Source: Schoenoplectus triqueter (lineage: Eukaryota; Streptophyta; Magnoliopsida; Poales; Cyperaceae). Taken from it: 64,000 nucleotides of DNA. Of this stretch, positions 10,200 through 23,146 are shown in pieces. Location: contig CAXKVV010000043.1 of assembly GCA_964058805.1 (NCBI GenBank), positions 124,001 to 188,000 on the forward strand, written 5' to 3'. Below the pieces are notes generated by a model. It made no database searches. It had not been told where the DNA came from and worked only from the letters and a program-made list of their open reading frames with translations. Both the position numbers and the translations under genes were made by a program. Within the stretch, counting starts at the first letter, position 1, and every line of letters starts with the position of its first letter.

Positions 10200-12036
10200 G
10201 TCTTCCATGGGATCAACCTTTTAGTGAACCCAGACGACCACTTGACCATCATTTAACTATACTATTTGCTTCTCCCTTTTAAAGATCCAGAGGTGCCTCG
10301 AGGTTAGTAGCCCAGGGTAATTAACGATGGGGGCTTGCGCCCACCGGAATCTACAAGAACTCACAATCACTAAAAAACCCCCTAAATGTGCATCCAAATC
10401 TTCCTAAACGGCAAAATCAGCCGGCATTAAACAGATGCACGCTTGGGAGGGATCTCCATGTCCTTCTTCCGCATCCTATCGCCCAGCGGCGGTGCGGAGC
10501 GCGCGAAAAAGGGTCGCACATTAAGAAAATATTATTACTATTACTAAGTATTAATTAAGTTAGGCAGTTAATCATGCATTAAATGCATGGGAGTGCTGAG
10601 AGACAGATCAGGTAATTCTCAGTCTGAGTTGCCTTGCATAACCAGACCGTTGTGGTTACGTACGGTGACCCATAGGCCTGTGGGACCCACCAGTCTGTAT
10701 ACGTACTACGCATCTATGCCTGTCGGATTATCCACCGATCCCGTCATTTGGCAGGTTCGGCTGTGCCAGAGTGTTTTCTTTTGATCTTTATTATATTTTA
10801 TTATTATTCTTTATATGATTAAATGTTTAATCCAAATTTGAGTGATTAGGATACCGTGTACTTCAGTGTTTAGTGTGGGCGGCCATATCCGAGACTGGAA
10901 TCTATTTCGTGCTACTATATTATTATATCTATTCGGCTTATTTAGGATCCTAGTATTGTCCGAAGGGCTTTCTCATTTGGCCCTTAGTTGGTACAGAGGA
11001 AGTCGGGATGCGATCCACTGACCTTAGTGGGTACAGTGTAGGCTCTCATTCGTTTATATTTAATTTTGACACTTTTACGGGATGTGGTCCTCTGACCCTT
11101 TGTTGGTACAGTGTAGACTCCAATTTGTTTTCGATTTGTTAATTCACGGGTAGTTATCTCCTTTTTACGATATGGCAACTGAAGACATACTATATCCGTT
11201 TGTTTCTATTTTTATAAGGTAAATTACCAGATTCAGCAGACCAGAGTACGTGCTTTATAGCCGTTCACTCTCCTAGGGCGTTATCGCCTCGGGAGCCTGA
11301 ATTATCGTTTGTGCGACGTTGCCGCTGCACAAATATAAAGTCCTAAGTTAGTAAGTTGGGCCCTGGTAGTGCCCGCTTAGGCAAGACCCGAGTTAGTAAG
11401 TTGGGCCCTGATAGTGCCCGCTCGGGATGAGTCTAGTAAATTTACAATCGAGGTATTTATTACGGGTGTTTGACTCTCATACATTATATTTTATATTATA
11501 CTATTTTCACAGATTTTTTATTTTGGGTTTCTTCACCATGCCATGTCATATCATGTAGGACAAATGTGCATGATAATATTATTATATTTACTCATCAATA
11601 TTATATTGCATTTCAAATATCAGTATCGATTTTTGGGTCCAGTCTAGAAAAGAAGATCAAATCTTAAGGCTGGATCTAAATCTGTACTGAGGAATTTTTA
11701 AATTACTCACGTTTCCACGGTGGTTGTGGGATCCAGGTATTTTCAGGTTCGGGATTTTGCTAGAGTGAGTGCTAGGGACAGTCCTGCGCGATGACAGGGA
11801 TGCTTCGCTGCATTTGCATGTGAGCCGGGTAGTCAGATAGGATCCATCGGGTTTTTGAGTCTTACTTCTTTCTTTTGGGTTTTTATTTGAGAGATTCCTG
11901 CCCATTCCGATGGAGCTAGCCCCCGCCTATGTAGGCGTTGTATTCTCTTTGTTCATTCTGGACTGTATGGTCATGTATATTATATTATTAGTTTTGTTTT
12001 TTCTGTGATTTTCTTATTTTATTTCATTTAGTCTTT
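10200..12036. other. Gene-free, repeat-rich stretch
   Basis: No coding gene is recognised. 10290-10520 is moderately GC-rich with no coding signal. 10975-11130 has about three diverged copies of a unit containing CTGACC-TT-GTTGGTACAGTGTAG. 11342-11426 has two hairpins with a shared core, listed separately. 11650-12036 reads like the distal part of a Gypsy-type LTR: an ACGGTGGTTGTGGGATCCAGG word, then a T-rich stretch leading to the hairpin at 12037. Confidence 0.4.
11342..11426. repeat. Two hairpins with a conserved 28-nt core and different arms
   Basis: Copy 1 has CCTAAG at 11342-11347, a core at 11348-11375 and CTTAGG at 11376-11381. Copy 2 has CCCGAG at 11387-11392, a core at 11393-11420 and CTCGGG at 11421-11426. 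The cores differ at a single position (GGTAGT against GATAGT), while both 6-nt arms changed together and stay fully complementary. Confidence 0.85.
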
Positions 12037-12062
12037 CGTACGCACGTCTCGTCGTGCGTACG
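12037..12062. other. Perfect 10-bp hairpin near an LTR-like end
   Basis: CGTACGCACG (12037-12046), loop TCTCGT, CGTGCGTACG (12053-12062). It is followed by a GCACCCCTAATCCG word and GGGGTGTGACA near 12105-12115. A related LTR-like sequence in opposite orientation at 21560-22000 carries a hairpin in the same relative place with different arms. Confidence 0.7.
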
Positions 12063-14229
12063 TGGCGAGATTAAGCACCCCTAATCCGTTCAATTTATTT
12101 CTGGGGTGTGACACTTATACTTCGGTTTTTCGTCAATTGTTCAGAGTTTTAACTGATTTTATTCAATCAAAGTCGATACTTTTGAACAACCAATTGAGAG
12201 TATAGAGACTGAGAGACCTATGGTCTTCGATTAGTTGATTATCAGGGTGTGATGCTAGGAGATCGTTCGATCTTCGACTAGCGTAGGCTCACACACCCGA
12301 TTTAACCCATTAGTAGCCGAATTGATCAAGAAAAAGGAAGAACATAGAATAGAAAGAATCTAAATAGTAAGACGATAGATCAGAGGAGAAATTCAATCAA
12401 TAAAATCAAAGAATTCGATTGAATTGGAAGAAAAATATACAAGAATGCAAAGAACATTACCAAATTTCAGTGAATTGAACAAATTGTGTATAGTTACATC
12501 TCGAGCTCATAATTTTCATTGAATTACTCACCTCTCTTCTCTTCTTGTCACTTTAAGTTCTTCAGTTGACTGTTAATGGTGGAGAGATGAGTGGATACCG
12601 AGCTCTCAATACTTGTTGAGATCAATCGGTTAATTGGTTTCTTACTTGGTCTCTACATACCAACTTTGGAGAAAATATTAAGTAAAAACTAAAAGTAAAT
12701 TCTTGGTCTTCAAAGGGTAATTAAACCAACTGATGATGAAACAATGGATATTAAAATGTTGAATTGGTGCATACATGAACTTTTCAGTTGTGGCACTTGG
12801 GTGATTGGTACCGATTGTGAGTGGTACCAATTATAACCAGAAAACTAGTACCGATTATAACCACAAACTGGTACATGAGTGGTATCAATTATAACCAGAA
12901 ACTAATATCGATTATAACCACAAAACTGGTACATGAGTGGTAGCGATTTAAATAGCTCCAATCAATTAATGTAATCAGAAAAATTGGTACCGATTCATAT
13001 TTTGCACACTGGTATAACACATGGATCTTTTGGAATATTCTTTTGAATTCTTCTGTTGAGTGGCTGACAAGTCGGAGCAGTTGGCCGTTGCAGTCCGGGC
13101 ATCCTACATTCTGCAGACGATGAAGATCGGTCGAACAATTCATGGCTCGCGATCAAGATCAGTTGAACGAGCTGATGGACGAACTGGGATTTTGCAATCA
13201 CAGGTGAGAATGAAGACAGTAGCGACGATTCTGTGTGAAGATTTTACAATCAGAGGAGATGATAGTGAGAATGAAGATAGTAGCGGCGATTCTGTATGAA
13301 GATTGGCGATTTTAACAAGGAAAGGTCAAATGGATGGAATGGGGTATTTTTAGAAATCCAGAAATACATTTAGAAAATACTGTGATTTCTAACTAAACTT
13401 AATAAAGAATGTATAACAAATGTATAAGTGTGGCATTTTACTAATTATTTATGTTTTATGGTGGCATTAGATGGAGATTAGAATTTATTGTGGCATTTTG
13501 CTAAATTAAGTGTTTTAGAGTGGTATGGTGCTAATTTTCTCTTTTTTTAACACTTCTTGACATATTTTTGCAACATTTTCTTCTTCCAAACCGTTAGAAA
13601 ATTATTGAACTTATTTTTTAAAATAGTATCACCTAATATTACTAACAGTTTTTATTAAAAACCGTTAGTAAATTGGTATTACTCAATCTATTACGTATCG
13701 ATTCCACTGTAGCCTATGTGGTACCAATTAAGAGAGCAATTTGAAGCATCTACAGTTAATACTCATCAATTAAAAAAATATGAACTTTAAAATATTGTAA
13801 TTAACTTTTGGGGTGGCAGGTACGTACCGGATAAAAATTAACGAACTTATATATTTAAGACGCATTGATCGATCATGAACGATATATATATAGCAATAGA
13901 TATGGCACAGCATAAAGCAAGATCAGTAGTTAATTCTCCGAACAAGCCCATAAATTGACAAATTTAATGAGAAGAGGTACCATATATTGCTGTTCACGTT
14001 TTAATTTCCTAAAAATTAGGGCGCCATGCTTCTCCTTCCCTCCTAGTAAAAAAGTTTGGAAAGAATCCAGCTGGCAGCTAAGCTACTACTAGTCTATTAC
14101 TCACCAAAATGTTCATAATCATCCACTAAGCACAAATATATATATATATAAAAGCCTAAACTAGTTATAGGCACATGGCCTGTATATAATTAATAATTTA
14201 ATATTAAATATGAAGGTTCTTTGTGTGTG

Positions 14230-14263
<34 letters not shown>

Positions 14264-14319
14264 ATCATATGGATCATATCTTTTTCATCATCATTTTATT
14301 ATTGTAACTATCAAGATCA
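12063..14319. other. Gene-free stretch with GGTACC-rich minisatellite
   Basis: 12795-12960 contains about 2.5 copies of a unit of roughly 57 bp built from GTGGTACCAATTATAACCAG-type and ATTATAACCACAAACTGGTAC-type words. 13203-13300 holds two copies of a 62-bp unit (GTGAGAATGAAGA.AGTAGCG). The frame at 13060-13299 only reflects that repeat and has no domain. 13400-14319 is AT-rich and unremarkable, with AT microsatellites at about 14136-14152 and 14233-14263. Confidence 0.45.
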
Positions 14320-17300
14320 CACTACTAGAATTGTTGTTATTACCGTGGAATGAAAAACGCTTGTTCCGTGAAATCAAGCACGGAAAATACGTCATTTCCG
14401 TGAATTACCCACGGAAAGGCTTCCACGGTACTTTCATCGCTAGAACAAATACTATTTCCGTAGAATACCACGGAGATAATCCTTTTCCGAGGAATTAAGC
14501 ACGGAAATAATTCTACGGAAATAGGTTCCCGTCTGAGTGCTCTGGTTCTTAATTTCGTAGTAAACATTTGGCAATTCTGAGGAATTGAGCAACGAAATAA
14601 CTCATATTATTTCCATGGTTTTTACATCTACGGAAATAACTTTAACAAGTCACGGAATAACTCTACTCATCCATATTATTATTTTTCTATTATTAATTAA
14701 TTTGTCAAGAAATCTATTATTTATGGGAGTAACACCACTTATTCTGGCAGTAAAACTCATTCCTGCACAAAATAACATCCCTAATTTTTATTTTATTTTT
14801 CAATTATCAACTGATGACAAATTAAAACAATCAAATATTAAAAATAACTTCAGAAAAATAATATAGCATATAAAAATACCAATTGGAAGTACATCAAATT
14901 AAAAAATACAGGTATTGAACTGCCAAAATATAAACCCGTACATCAACTGCTATATTGCCATAATTAAAAAGCTGTTTGTCTGCTATATTGCTATAATTGA
15001 ACATTCTATTACCAAAAAAATTGAAAACCATTAACCATACCAAACCTAACTACTATATTTGTTGATTGTCCGAGTTCGATCCCTCGTACCATCAGTTCAT
15101 GGCTGTCTCACCTGTTGCAGCTTGCGTTACAAGTACTTGTATTCCTCCCATCACATTTGATTGCGACATTGAAGATAATCTCTAATATAGAACAAAAAAA
15201 ATACTTAGGATCTTTTACTTTGAAGCATCAGTACAATTAAACAACCTACATTTATAAAATTGGGTCGTTTGTATCTCTTTATTTTGAAGCATGTACAATA
15301 CAGTTTTTTCTTCTTACCCTCAAGCATGACTAATATAAATTTATAATATTTACCACTAAAAGCATGCTTAAACCCAATATTGAAAATTGATCAAATCTTA
15401 GACATAACAACAAAGTTGAATCTATATATTTTGTTCTTACTTAGTGCAGAGGCATTTGCATTTCAATAAGTGCACTGTAAGGAAGGGCCATGTGACCCTA
15501 AGTAAATAATATGAAAATATTAATATTATGATGATATTCTTTTATGACTGCATAAGAACCCTAAAATTTGCCATAATTCCTTTTTAGAATATATATATAA
15601 TTTTTAGTGAAATATGATAATTATCAACATTCATACCTATATGTTATATCAATTTCAGTAAAGTCTTAAAACACAAACTAAATCTACAGACTTTGACATG
15701 CATGAATTTCACAATACTAGTCCACTCCAATGTTAAAAACTATGAAAACCTTACACAGCTCCCGTCAAACACCATCACCCATTCAAAATTGTTAGAAATT
15801 ATACTTACCTGAAATAAAAGACATTTGTTATCCTTGAGTTGGCTGAGAAATGAGATCATGAGCCTACAAGCACAACATACAGTGAACAACAAAAATTAGT
15901 ATTATGAAACATCAAAATCTGACTTGTTTGCACTCAATTCCCACTATAGAAAGCTAAAAATTCACCTGAGATAAAACTCTGCCGTGACATTTCCTACTCG
16001 ATATTTAAACTGCTCCTTCATTAATAAAACAATACAATAGCAATTTGGTGAATACATTAATTAATCAATTACCGAGTTAATAAAATCTACTGGTCTCCAT
16101 TTATATATATATAAATTATAAATTAACAATCATTTTTATTTACCAAAAATTGGATCTCCAAAGTATCTCTTGTAGTCTGATCAAATATGCGAAAACTTCT
16201 AAATGGTCCTGGCATGAGGTTCTAAATGGTCTTAGAATTCGTTTTATCTGTTTTTCAGTGGTGAACTCTTCTAAATGGACGAGGCCATGTTGGGTGTATT
16301 TAACCATTTTTCCCCTTGGTAGAGAAGACTTTGTACCAGCCATATGAAGGAATCTGTGCCATAAACAACACAAAAGAGTGTTTGATTAAGGCAGAAAATA
16401 GTATATATGTGTTGTTTGAATAGAAATTAAAGTATCAAAAGTTATTTTAGGGCAAGCTAGCATATATATTACCAGTACAAAGAAATAACTATTTATATAG
16501 TAATGCTAATATTTCTATGCGGCAGAGATTCTTTAGTTTTCACTTGAGTCCACACTAATATTTGTTCTTTTGTTAGAAGAGAAAATATGACACCAACTGT
16601 AAAAATAAAATTAGAGTCATTATTTCTGTGAGTAATGTCAATATTCCTGTGAGTAATAATGAAAATGAAGTCAAACTGCTCAAATTCCAGAAAATAAGGT
16701 TTTCTAACAGAAGAAAAGGGTCACGGGGCTCAGTTCTAGGCACCGCGAGATGGCACACTAGGCTAGGAAAAGAAAAGAAAGGGAGTACCAGAATGTCAAG
16801 GCGATGACAGAGAGCAAGGTACAAGAAGGGGGGCTTGGCCAAGATCAGCCCGAGATTGTATCGACCGTGTCGAGGCGACCACGAGTGAGGAGGCGAATGG
16901 TGGTCAGCAAAGTGGGTAAGCCGAGAAAAAAAGGTGTTGGGATGAGCACTCGACGACCACTAATGGCTGAGTGGCGAGGGTTTCACAGCGGAACCCTAAC
17001 TTGGAGATGAGAATGGTGGGGAAATGAAGACGGAGAGCTAGCTTGGAGGATATTTGTGTACTTTTTTTCAAAATATGTCTCATCTTTCTTAATTTTAGGC
17101 CCCTGAAATTGCTTATGGACCGTTAGATTTATGATGTGATATATTTCTGGACGTTGCGATTATCATTTTATGGTTTCTCTCCAATGTAATTTATTTCTGA
17201 GTGAAATGATTAGGGGGGATTTCCAGCGGAGGGAAATGAGAGTTTTGGCCTCCCTCCCAAAAATTTCACTTTCGCTGTATTTTTCAAACATATAGAAAGT

Positions 17301-17485
17301 TCTGGAGTATTTCTGTGAAAAGATAGATTATATTCCGTGAATTTTATTTTCATGTAAATTTCTTCTGTGGATTTGTCTACAGAAATGATGAACGTCACGC
17401 GTCAATCTCTTTATTTCCGTAGAACTCAGATTTACCACGGAAAAAACATCAACTAACCACGGTAATAACTCAAATTCTAGTAGTG
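14320..17485. mobile_element. Complete non-autonomous CACTA (En/Spm) transposon
   Basis: The left end starts CACTACTAGAATT at 14320. The right end, read on the complementary strand from 17485, starts with the same CACTACTAGAATT, and both continue into GTTATTACCGTGG. A 3-bp TCA duplication flanks the element (14317-14319 and 17486-17488), the size CACTA elements make. Subterminal repeats built on the words TTCCGTG and CACGGAA cluster at 14340-14640 and 17330-17465 and are the likely transposase-binding sites. The 3.2-kb interior has no recognisable transposase, so it would need an enzyme from elsewhere. Identical outer TIRs suggest it was mobile fairly recently. Confidence 0.88.
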
Positions 17486-17488
17486 TCA

Positions 17489-18576
17489 AAGAGCCTTCGA
17501 GTAGAATGCTAGACAGGAAATCTGATGACTGGCCCATGAGCAAAGCTGAGCCGTCTGATATCCTTGTTATTTTGTGTGGGCTCTATTCACGAGGAGATCA
17601 AACGTGCTGAGGCTTGCACAACACACATGCCAGAGGATAGGGTTTCCTCTGGAGTCTCTCTCAGTCTCAACTCTCAACTCTCAACTCTCAACGGTTGAAA
17701 CCTGAAAGAAAAATCATGGGAGGAGGGCAAAAGAAAAGACAAAAAGGGGCAAGCATTGAATCTTGTCTTGAATGCCACTCTGAAACTATCAGCATGCATG
17801 ACAGCACCTCGTCTTCATCTTTTCCCCTGCAATTTGTCAATATTTTATGTCTGGTCACTAAATTGAGTACAATCTTTCCACTTAATTAATTAGATCTCAT
17901 CTAACTCACATGTATATCTTTATCCATGCATGGATAAGTGGAGTTTTTTTTCTTTTTGTAATTTGAATTGATAACACCTTGCCGCAATGGTGTGTGGAAG
18001 TTGGTTGCCCTATGTACTAGCATGTAAATTTGAAGGTGCAGTATATGTATCTATATATATTGGGATCCCTTGATAAATATGAAAAAAAAAATCTTAAAAG
18101 TAGAAAAAAAAACTTATAAATATATTTTTCTACTTATAAATTGATGTTGATTAAAATTTTATGTAATTTAATTATTGTTTGCTAATTCATCAAAAGACAT
18201 CAAAATATTATGTACTTTCCAATGGTTCTAATTTAACGGTCTTTGATAGATCATTAAACGGTAATGAAATTATATGAAATTTGAATCAAAGTCAATATAT
18301 AAATAGAAGAACATATCGATAAAAAAAATATTTTTAAATTTTTTTTTTCATATTTACATGAAGACTCATTGTCAAAATTATCAACATAACCATTATAAAG
18401 TGATACCTTCCCATATATATTAGCATGTAAACTTTAACGTGCAGTATATGTATCTATATATTTGTCGTTCGGTTGAACTGCCACTTCAGAAAACACATAG
18501 ATATATATATCTTACTTTAATAGTTAGAGTTTCGAAACAAAAATTCTAGTTATACAGATTTAAATCATGATCATAA
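17489..18576. other. Gene-free stretch
   Basis: 17530-17890 has a small open frame (17695-17889) rich in Lys and Ser, with no domain and no splice evidence; I do not call it a gene. 18062-18370 has weak inverted symmetry starting GGATCCCTTGATAAATATGA and ending in a TCATATTTACATGA-like complement, possibly an old MITE related in its ends to the one at 56.4 kb. Confidence 0.3.
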
Positions 18577-20289
18577 TGTTAAAAGAGAAGAGATGGATAA
18601 AACATGTTTTTCTTACTATTAGACACTCTTGTATCTTTCTTGCTTACAAAATAACAAAATACAACTCTTTATATAGACTAAACATCTGATAAGACTCTAG
18701 AAATTCGTAATAAAAATATATAATAAAAACAGAATTCTAAACAACACCCTTTCAGCTGACCCCTGCCTACTAACATCGTCATAACTTTTTGTAGGAAACT
18801 CCAAACGACTTAGAATTTGAACCATTGGAAACTAGACTTCAAGATCTTTTTCTCCATAGGTCATACACTAAATTCCACGTCTATTTGCCCCTTCAAATAC
18901 TGTCATTAATCAGCCTTAAAATTCTGCCAAAATGCTGAAGCCAAAGAGTCTCCCTTTATTTCCTAATTTATTTAACTTTAATACTAAAATTAAGTTTATA
19001 TTTCAACACCCCCTCTTAAACTTAATTTCTTTTTCTTCCTTCATGCCAATTATCATTGAACTTCTTCATAACTCGCAGCGAATAGCGACGTCACTCATTG
19101 ACGGCTTCTTCTCGATTCATTGATCTAGAAAATTCAAAAAATCAATCGTGGTTTCATCTCATATGCCATCCAATTTGTCTAACTCTTCAGGTCATGTATA
19201 TGTGATATTCACACCCACACCGCATTTTTTTCATGTGGCTCCACACCACATCTTCTCATGGTCTTCGCACACTTCTAGCAAAACATCTCATAATGTTGCT
19301 AGTTCTTTTTTTCTGGCACTCATTGCACAGGCTACCATGAGTCATTGCTAATGTCGGCTTCACTCACCGATTCTTCGAAGACCACTGGCAAAAAATTAAC
19401 CACACTTTTGTAACATTCGCTGCTTGATACATAACTCTCATCATTGACAAATTTTCTTTTTTTTTACAATATCTCTAAAACTATCTCCACTCTTTTTTTT
19501 CAACACATGATTTTTTTTCCAACACTTTTTCTTTTCTCACAAAAAAATATGGGGATTCAATTTTTTTTCACTCATTTTTTTCAATGCTCATAATAACAAA
19601 GAAAAAACTCACATACTAAAATAAATTCAGAAAACATTCTTAACCCTTAACTTTCTTTAAAACAAACATCGAAACTTACCATATTTTTTTTCGACATCTC
19701 TCTCTCTTTCTTCTTTTTTTTCTTCTTTTTCTTCTTCTTTTTCTTCGCCATGGTAGATCTATCTTGATCGACTGAACCTGACACTGATATAACTTTGTTA
19801 AAAAAGAAGAGATGAATAAAACTTGTTTTTCTTACTATTAGACACTCTTGTATCCAAACTATATCTTCTATTTCTCTTTCTATTCAAACTATATCTTCTA
19901 TTCCTCTTATATTTTTTTTCTTCTCTCTTACTTGCTTACTACAGAATACAAGTCTATTTATAGCTTTACACATGACTCTTAAAATTCGTAATAACAATAT
20001 ATAATAAAAACAGAATTCTAAACAACACCCTTTCAGCTGATCCATGCCTACTAAAATCGTCATAACTCTTTGTAGGGAATTCCAAACGACTTAGAATTTG
20101 AACCATTGGAAACTAGACTTCAAGAGATTTCCCTCCATAGATCATACACTAAATTTCACGTCCATTTGCCCCTTCAAATACTATCATTAATCAGCCTTAA
20201 AATTCTGCCAAAATGCTGAAGTCAAAGAGTCTCTCTTTATTTCCTAATTTATTTATATTTAATACTAAAATTAAGTTTATATTTCAACA
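18577..20289 (-). mobile_element. Short Copia-like LTR element (TRIM-like or deleted), minus orientation
   Basis: Two LTRs, 18577-19008 and 19796-20289, begin TGTTAAAA and end TTTCAACA on the + strand, giving TGTTGAAA...TTAACA on the element's own strand. They flank only 787 bp. A 5-bp duplication CATAA borders the insertion (18572-18576 and 20290-20294). On the minus strand a polypurine tract (AAGAGGGGG) precedes the 18577-19008 LTR. A decayed Met-tRNA-type primer site (TTATATCAG) follows the other LTR, then an ATG opening a lysine-rich frame near 19752. No pol domains remain. The 19796-20289 LTR has about 60 bp of extra CT-rich sequence, and the LTRs differ at scattered positions, so it is not very young. 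Confidence 0.82.
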
Positions 20290-20294
20290 CATAA

Positions 20295-21550
20295 AACTAA
20301 TTAATTTTCTCTGCCTAGAGAAAGTTCTATTGCCCACTGCCCTTGTTTTGTACATGCGCGCATGGTTCTGCTTAACACACGTTTCCTTTTGTTAATATAC
20401 CTGAATCAAGATGGGTTATGTATTTGCATGCAGCTTTGTAACCTTCATCCACTAGCGTACAAGCCAGTCTTGCTCAGCTAGGTAACAATTAACCATAATC
20501 ATTTTGTTAAACAAATTAATACTTTAAAGAGATTTTTCCCTTCCAAATTATTTAATTTTCTTTTGTTTCCTAATGCCACCCGACCTCTCTTTTGTATTTA
20601 TAAATCGAACAATTCAAATAACTGATATTCTTCTTAATTTTTTTCATGAGAAATCCGTTAACGTACGTACACATTTTATATATAGTTTTAAAAATTATTT
20701 AATATTTGACTAAAGTGACGAGCGTTAGACTACAGTCATCAATCACACTGCACTAGGTTCATTCGTTTTATGAATTATAAGTCTTGTTTAAAACGAATTT
20801 AAAAATTATAAAATTGTATGCAGACACTTTCGTGTGAAAAGAACAACATCAATTTATTTATTTCAAAATGTGAGATGTGAATGCATAGATCATATTTTGA
20901 CATTTGAAGGCATAAAAAAAATTGGCAATTAGAAATTTTAGCATAATTTAATACCAATCAATATCACCCTTAGGAAATATGCACAATTTATTTTGCTAAT
21001 TAAACTATGATAAGTTGTTGAACCATACAATTAAACATAATGTTATGTGTACGAAATCAAATGAAGTTATTTCCAAAGGATAACATAGACTACAAGAATA
21101 AATATGATACGGTAATTCAAAAAATGAAAATGTTTTGCGTCCACCCAACAAAACAGTTACATTTTTTCACTCACGTGCAATATAAAATTTGAATGACTGA
21201 TATAATTATTAAGATCATTATATATTTATTAAACCGAACATAATTATTTATTAAATCAAACACATGATTGTTAATTATAATTTGTCCACCCAAAAGCAGC
21301 AACAACTTTTGCATCTCACGTACAGCGCAAAAAGTTGAAAGTCTGACATAATTATTAACGATGATTATAAATTTGTTGAATAAAATACATAATTATTAAT
21401 AATAATAGTTGAATATTTTTTAATAAATCTAAGTTATATTTTATCTTTTGACAAATATAAGTTCAACTTTTAAATTTAACAGATATGCTAATTTTATAGT
21501 TAATAATTATGTGTTTTATTTAATAAATATATGTATTATATTTAACAAAT
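20295..21550. other. AT-rich intergenic stretch
   Basis: I see no gene, RNA or clear repeat here beyond AT-rich DNA and short direct repeats around 21180-21420. Confidence 0.4.
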
Positions 21551-22010
21551 ATATAATTATCACACCTCGAACCAAAAAGAATAGTGCTCGGGGTGACAGC
21601 CGCTACGTGTACGCGAAGCCACGAGTACACGTAAGACTCAAAATTACACAAGCCATTCATTTATCTAAATAAAATAATAACAGTCCATTTATACATGCCA
21701 TAATAAATAAAATAATAAAAAAAATCATTTTCTTGTGGAAGTACAAATAATAAATAATATAAAATGAGATAGTGTTGGGAGGACAACCAATAATCAAATA
21801 CAGACTACCTAATAACTCCAAGATAATAAAATAAAATAAAATAAATGGCAGCAAAATTATAAGCATCTCCTAAAGTCGATCCTCACAGTCTATCATCTAT
21901 CTCCAAATCTGAAACCCAAAACCACCGTAGAACTTGAGTGACAAGTCACTCAGCGCGAATTTCGGTCTAGGCACCGAGATATCAAATATCTCTATAGATT
22001 TAGACTTTAA
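21551..22010 (-). mobile_element. LTR-like end, minus orientation (probable Gypsy remnant)
   Basis: Read on the minus strand this resembles 11650-12115 in layout: an ACGGTGGTTTTGGGTTTCAGA word near 21920, a T-rich middle, an 8-bp perfect hairpin (ACGTGTAC at 21605-21612 with GTACACGT at 21625-21632), then TCACCCC. No partner LTR, primer site or target duplication was identified, so this could be a solo or truncated LTR. Confidence 0.4.
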
Positions 22011-23138
22011 CCCGTTTAATTTTATTTATGATAAATGCAATAAATATATTTGTAGTTAAACTTTTAAATTGATTTATTATTCATAGGTGTGGTGTAAAGT
22101 GAATGCAAGAAAGTTTAAAAATATACGCTACATGAGGTGCCATCATAATTTTATATCAAAGAAATAAAAATATTTGAAATATAATAATAATATAAATATG
22201 AGAGATAACCCCTATAGCACATATACATATGACTCAACGAGATCTGAAATTTTAAAAGAAAAGTCAACTATGACAGGATAAGGACACGTACACCATGTTG
22301 ATTTATTGTATTTATCCTGCTTAACCTTTTAGCCCATTTAGTTCTTATTTTCTGACCTACATTACGACATCGATTATCAGCCTAGATTTATTTTGTGCAT
22401 ATAACCCTAAAAAAGGTGTTATTACCGTAAAAGTTCATTTGGCCCTTAAACTTTATATTTTTCACAATTTAGTCCCTTGCGTTCTTGAACCGATAACTAT
22501 ATTTTCGGCCTAGCCTCCTTCATCCCTCCCTATCAACAAAGGGTAAGTACAAGAATATTCACATGTTGGCTATCTACTATGCCTTTCGATTTGATTTTAG
22601 GCTCTGACTCATCTTCCATGGACAAACCTTACAGATGAACCCTTAGATTTTTGGGACATTGGATTCTCACCAATGCTTTCATTACTCAAGCCAACATTCT
22701 CGTTTTTAGGCTCTGACTCATCTTCCCTTCAAGGCAAAACATGTAGCTTTTATCCTTCAAGCTGGGACGACAGTCGACCTTAGTGATCATTTAGTAAATA
22801 TCTATATTTGAGTTAACAAATATAATATCCGACGTTCAAAGAAAAAATTGTAACAATTTTTGAGTGGACGCCTCGATCTCAGGGCTCCTCAGAAAAAAAA
22901 AAATTCTGTTTATCATGCAAAAATATATATTGAACTAGATGTAACAAACAAACTAGTATTACTAACTTGGGAGAGCCATCATTAATGATCCATCACTTTT
23001 CTCTCTCTTCCTTAACTCCATATCCTTTTTGTCATTTGTCTCACCTCCATTGACCGTTGGACTTGGACATCACTCTCTGCCTATTTCATACACTATAGCT
23101 ACATCTTAAGCTCTACATATCCGTTTGTTCCCTAGATC
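22011..23138. other. WOX3 upstream intergenic region
   Basis: AT-rich DNA. 22590-22740 contains two near copies of TTTTAGGCTCTGACTCATCTTCC, a short direct repeat. Nothing is coding until the WOX3-like gene. Confidence 0.35.
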
Positions 23139-23146
23139 TATAAATA
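23139..23146 (+). promoter_or_regulatory. TATA box of the WOX3-like gene
   Basis: TATAAATA lies 95 bp upstream of the conserved-position ATG at 23234. Plant transcription usually starts about 30 bp after the TATA box, which would give a 5' leader of about 60 nt. The reading frame upstream of 23234 is therefore promoter or leader, not protein. Confidence 0.6.

Noticed and set aside
15060..15100. A tRNA-like B box (GTTCGATCC) inside the CACTA element
   Set aside because: I see no A box at a suitable distance and no cloverleaf; probably chance or a very old SINE scrap.
16140..16373. A possible transposase piece in the CACTA interior
   Set aside because: A short frame with no motif I can link to CACTA transposases, and overlapping frames on both strands.
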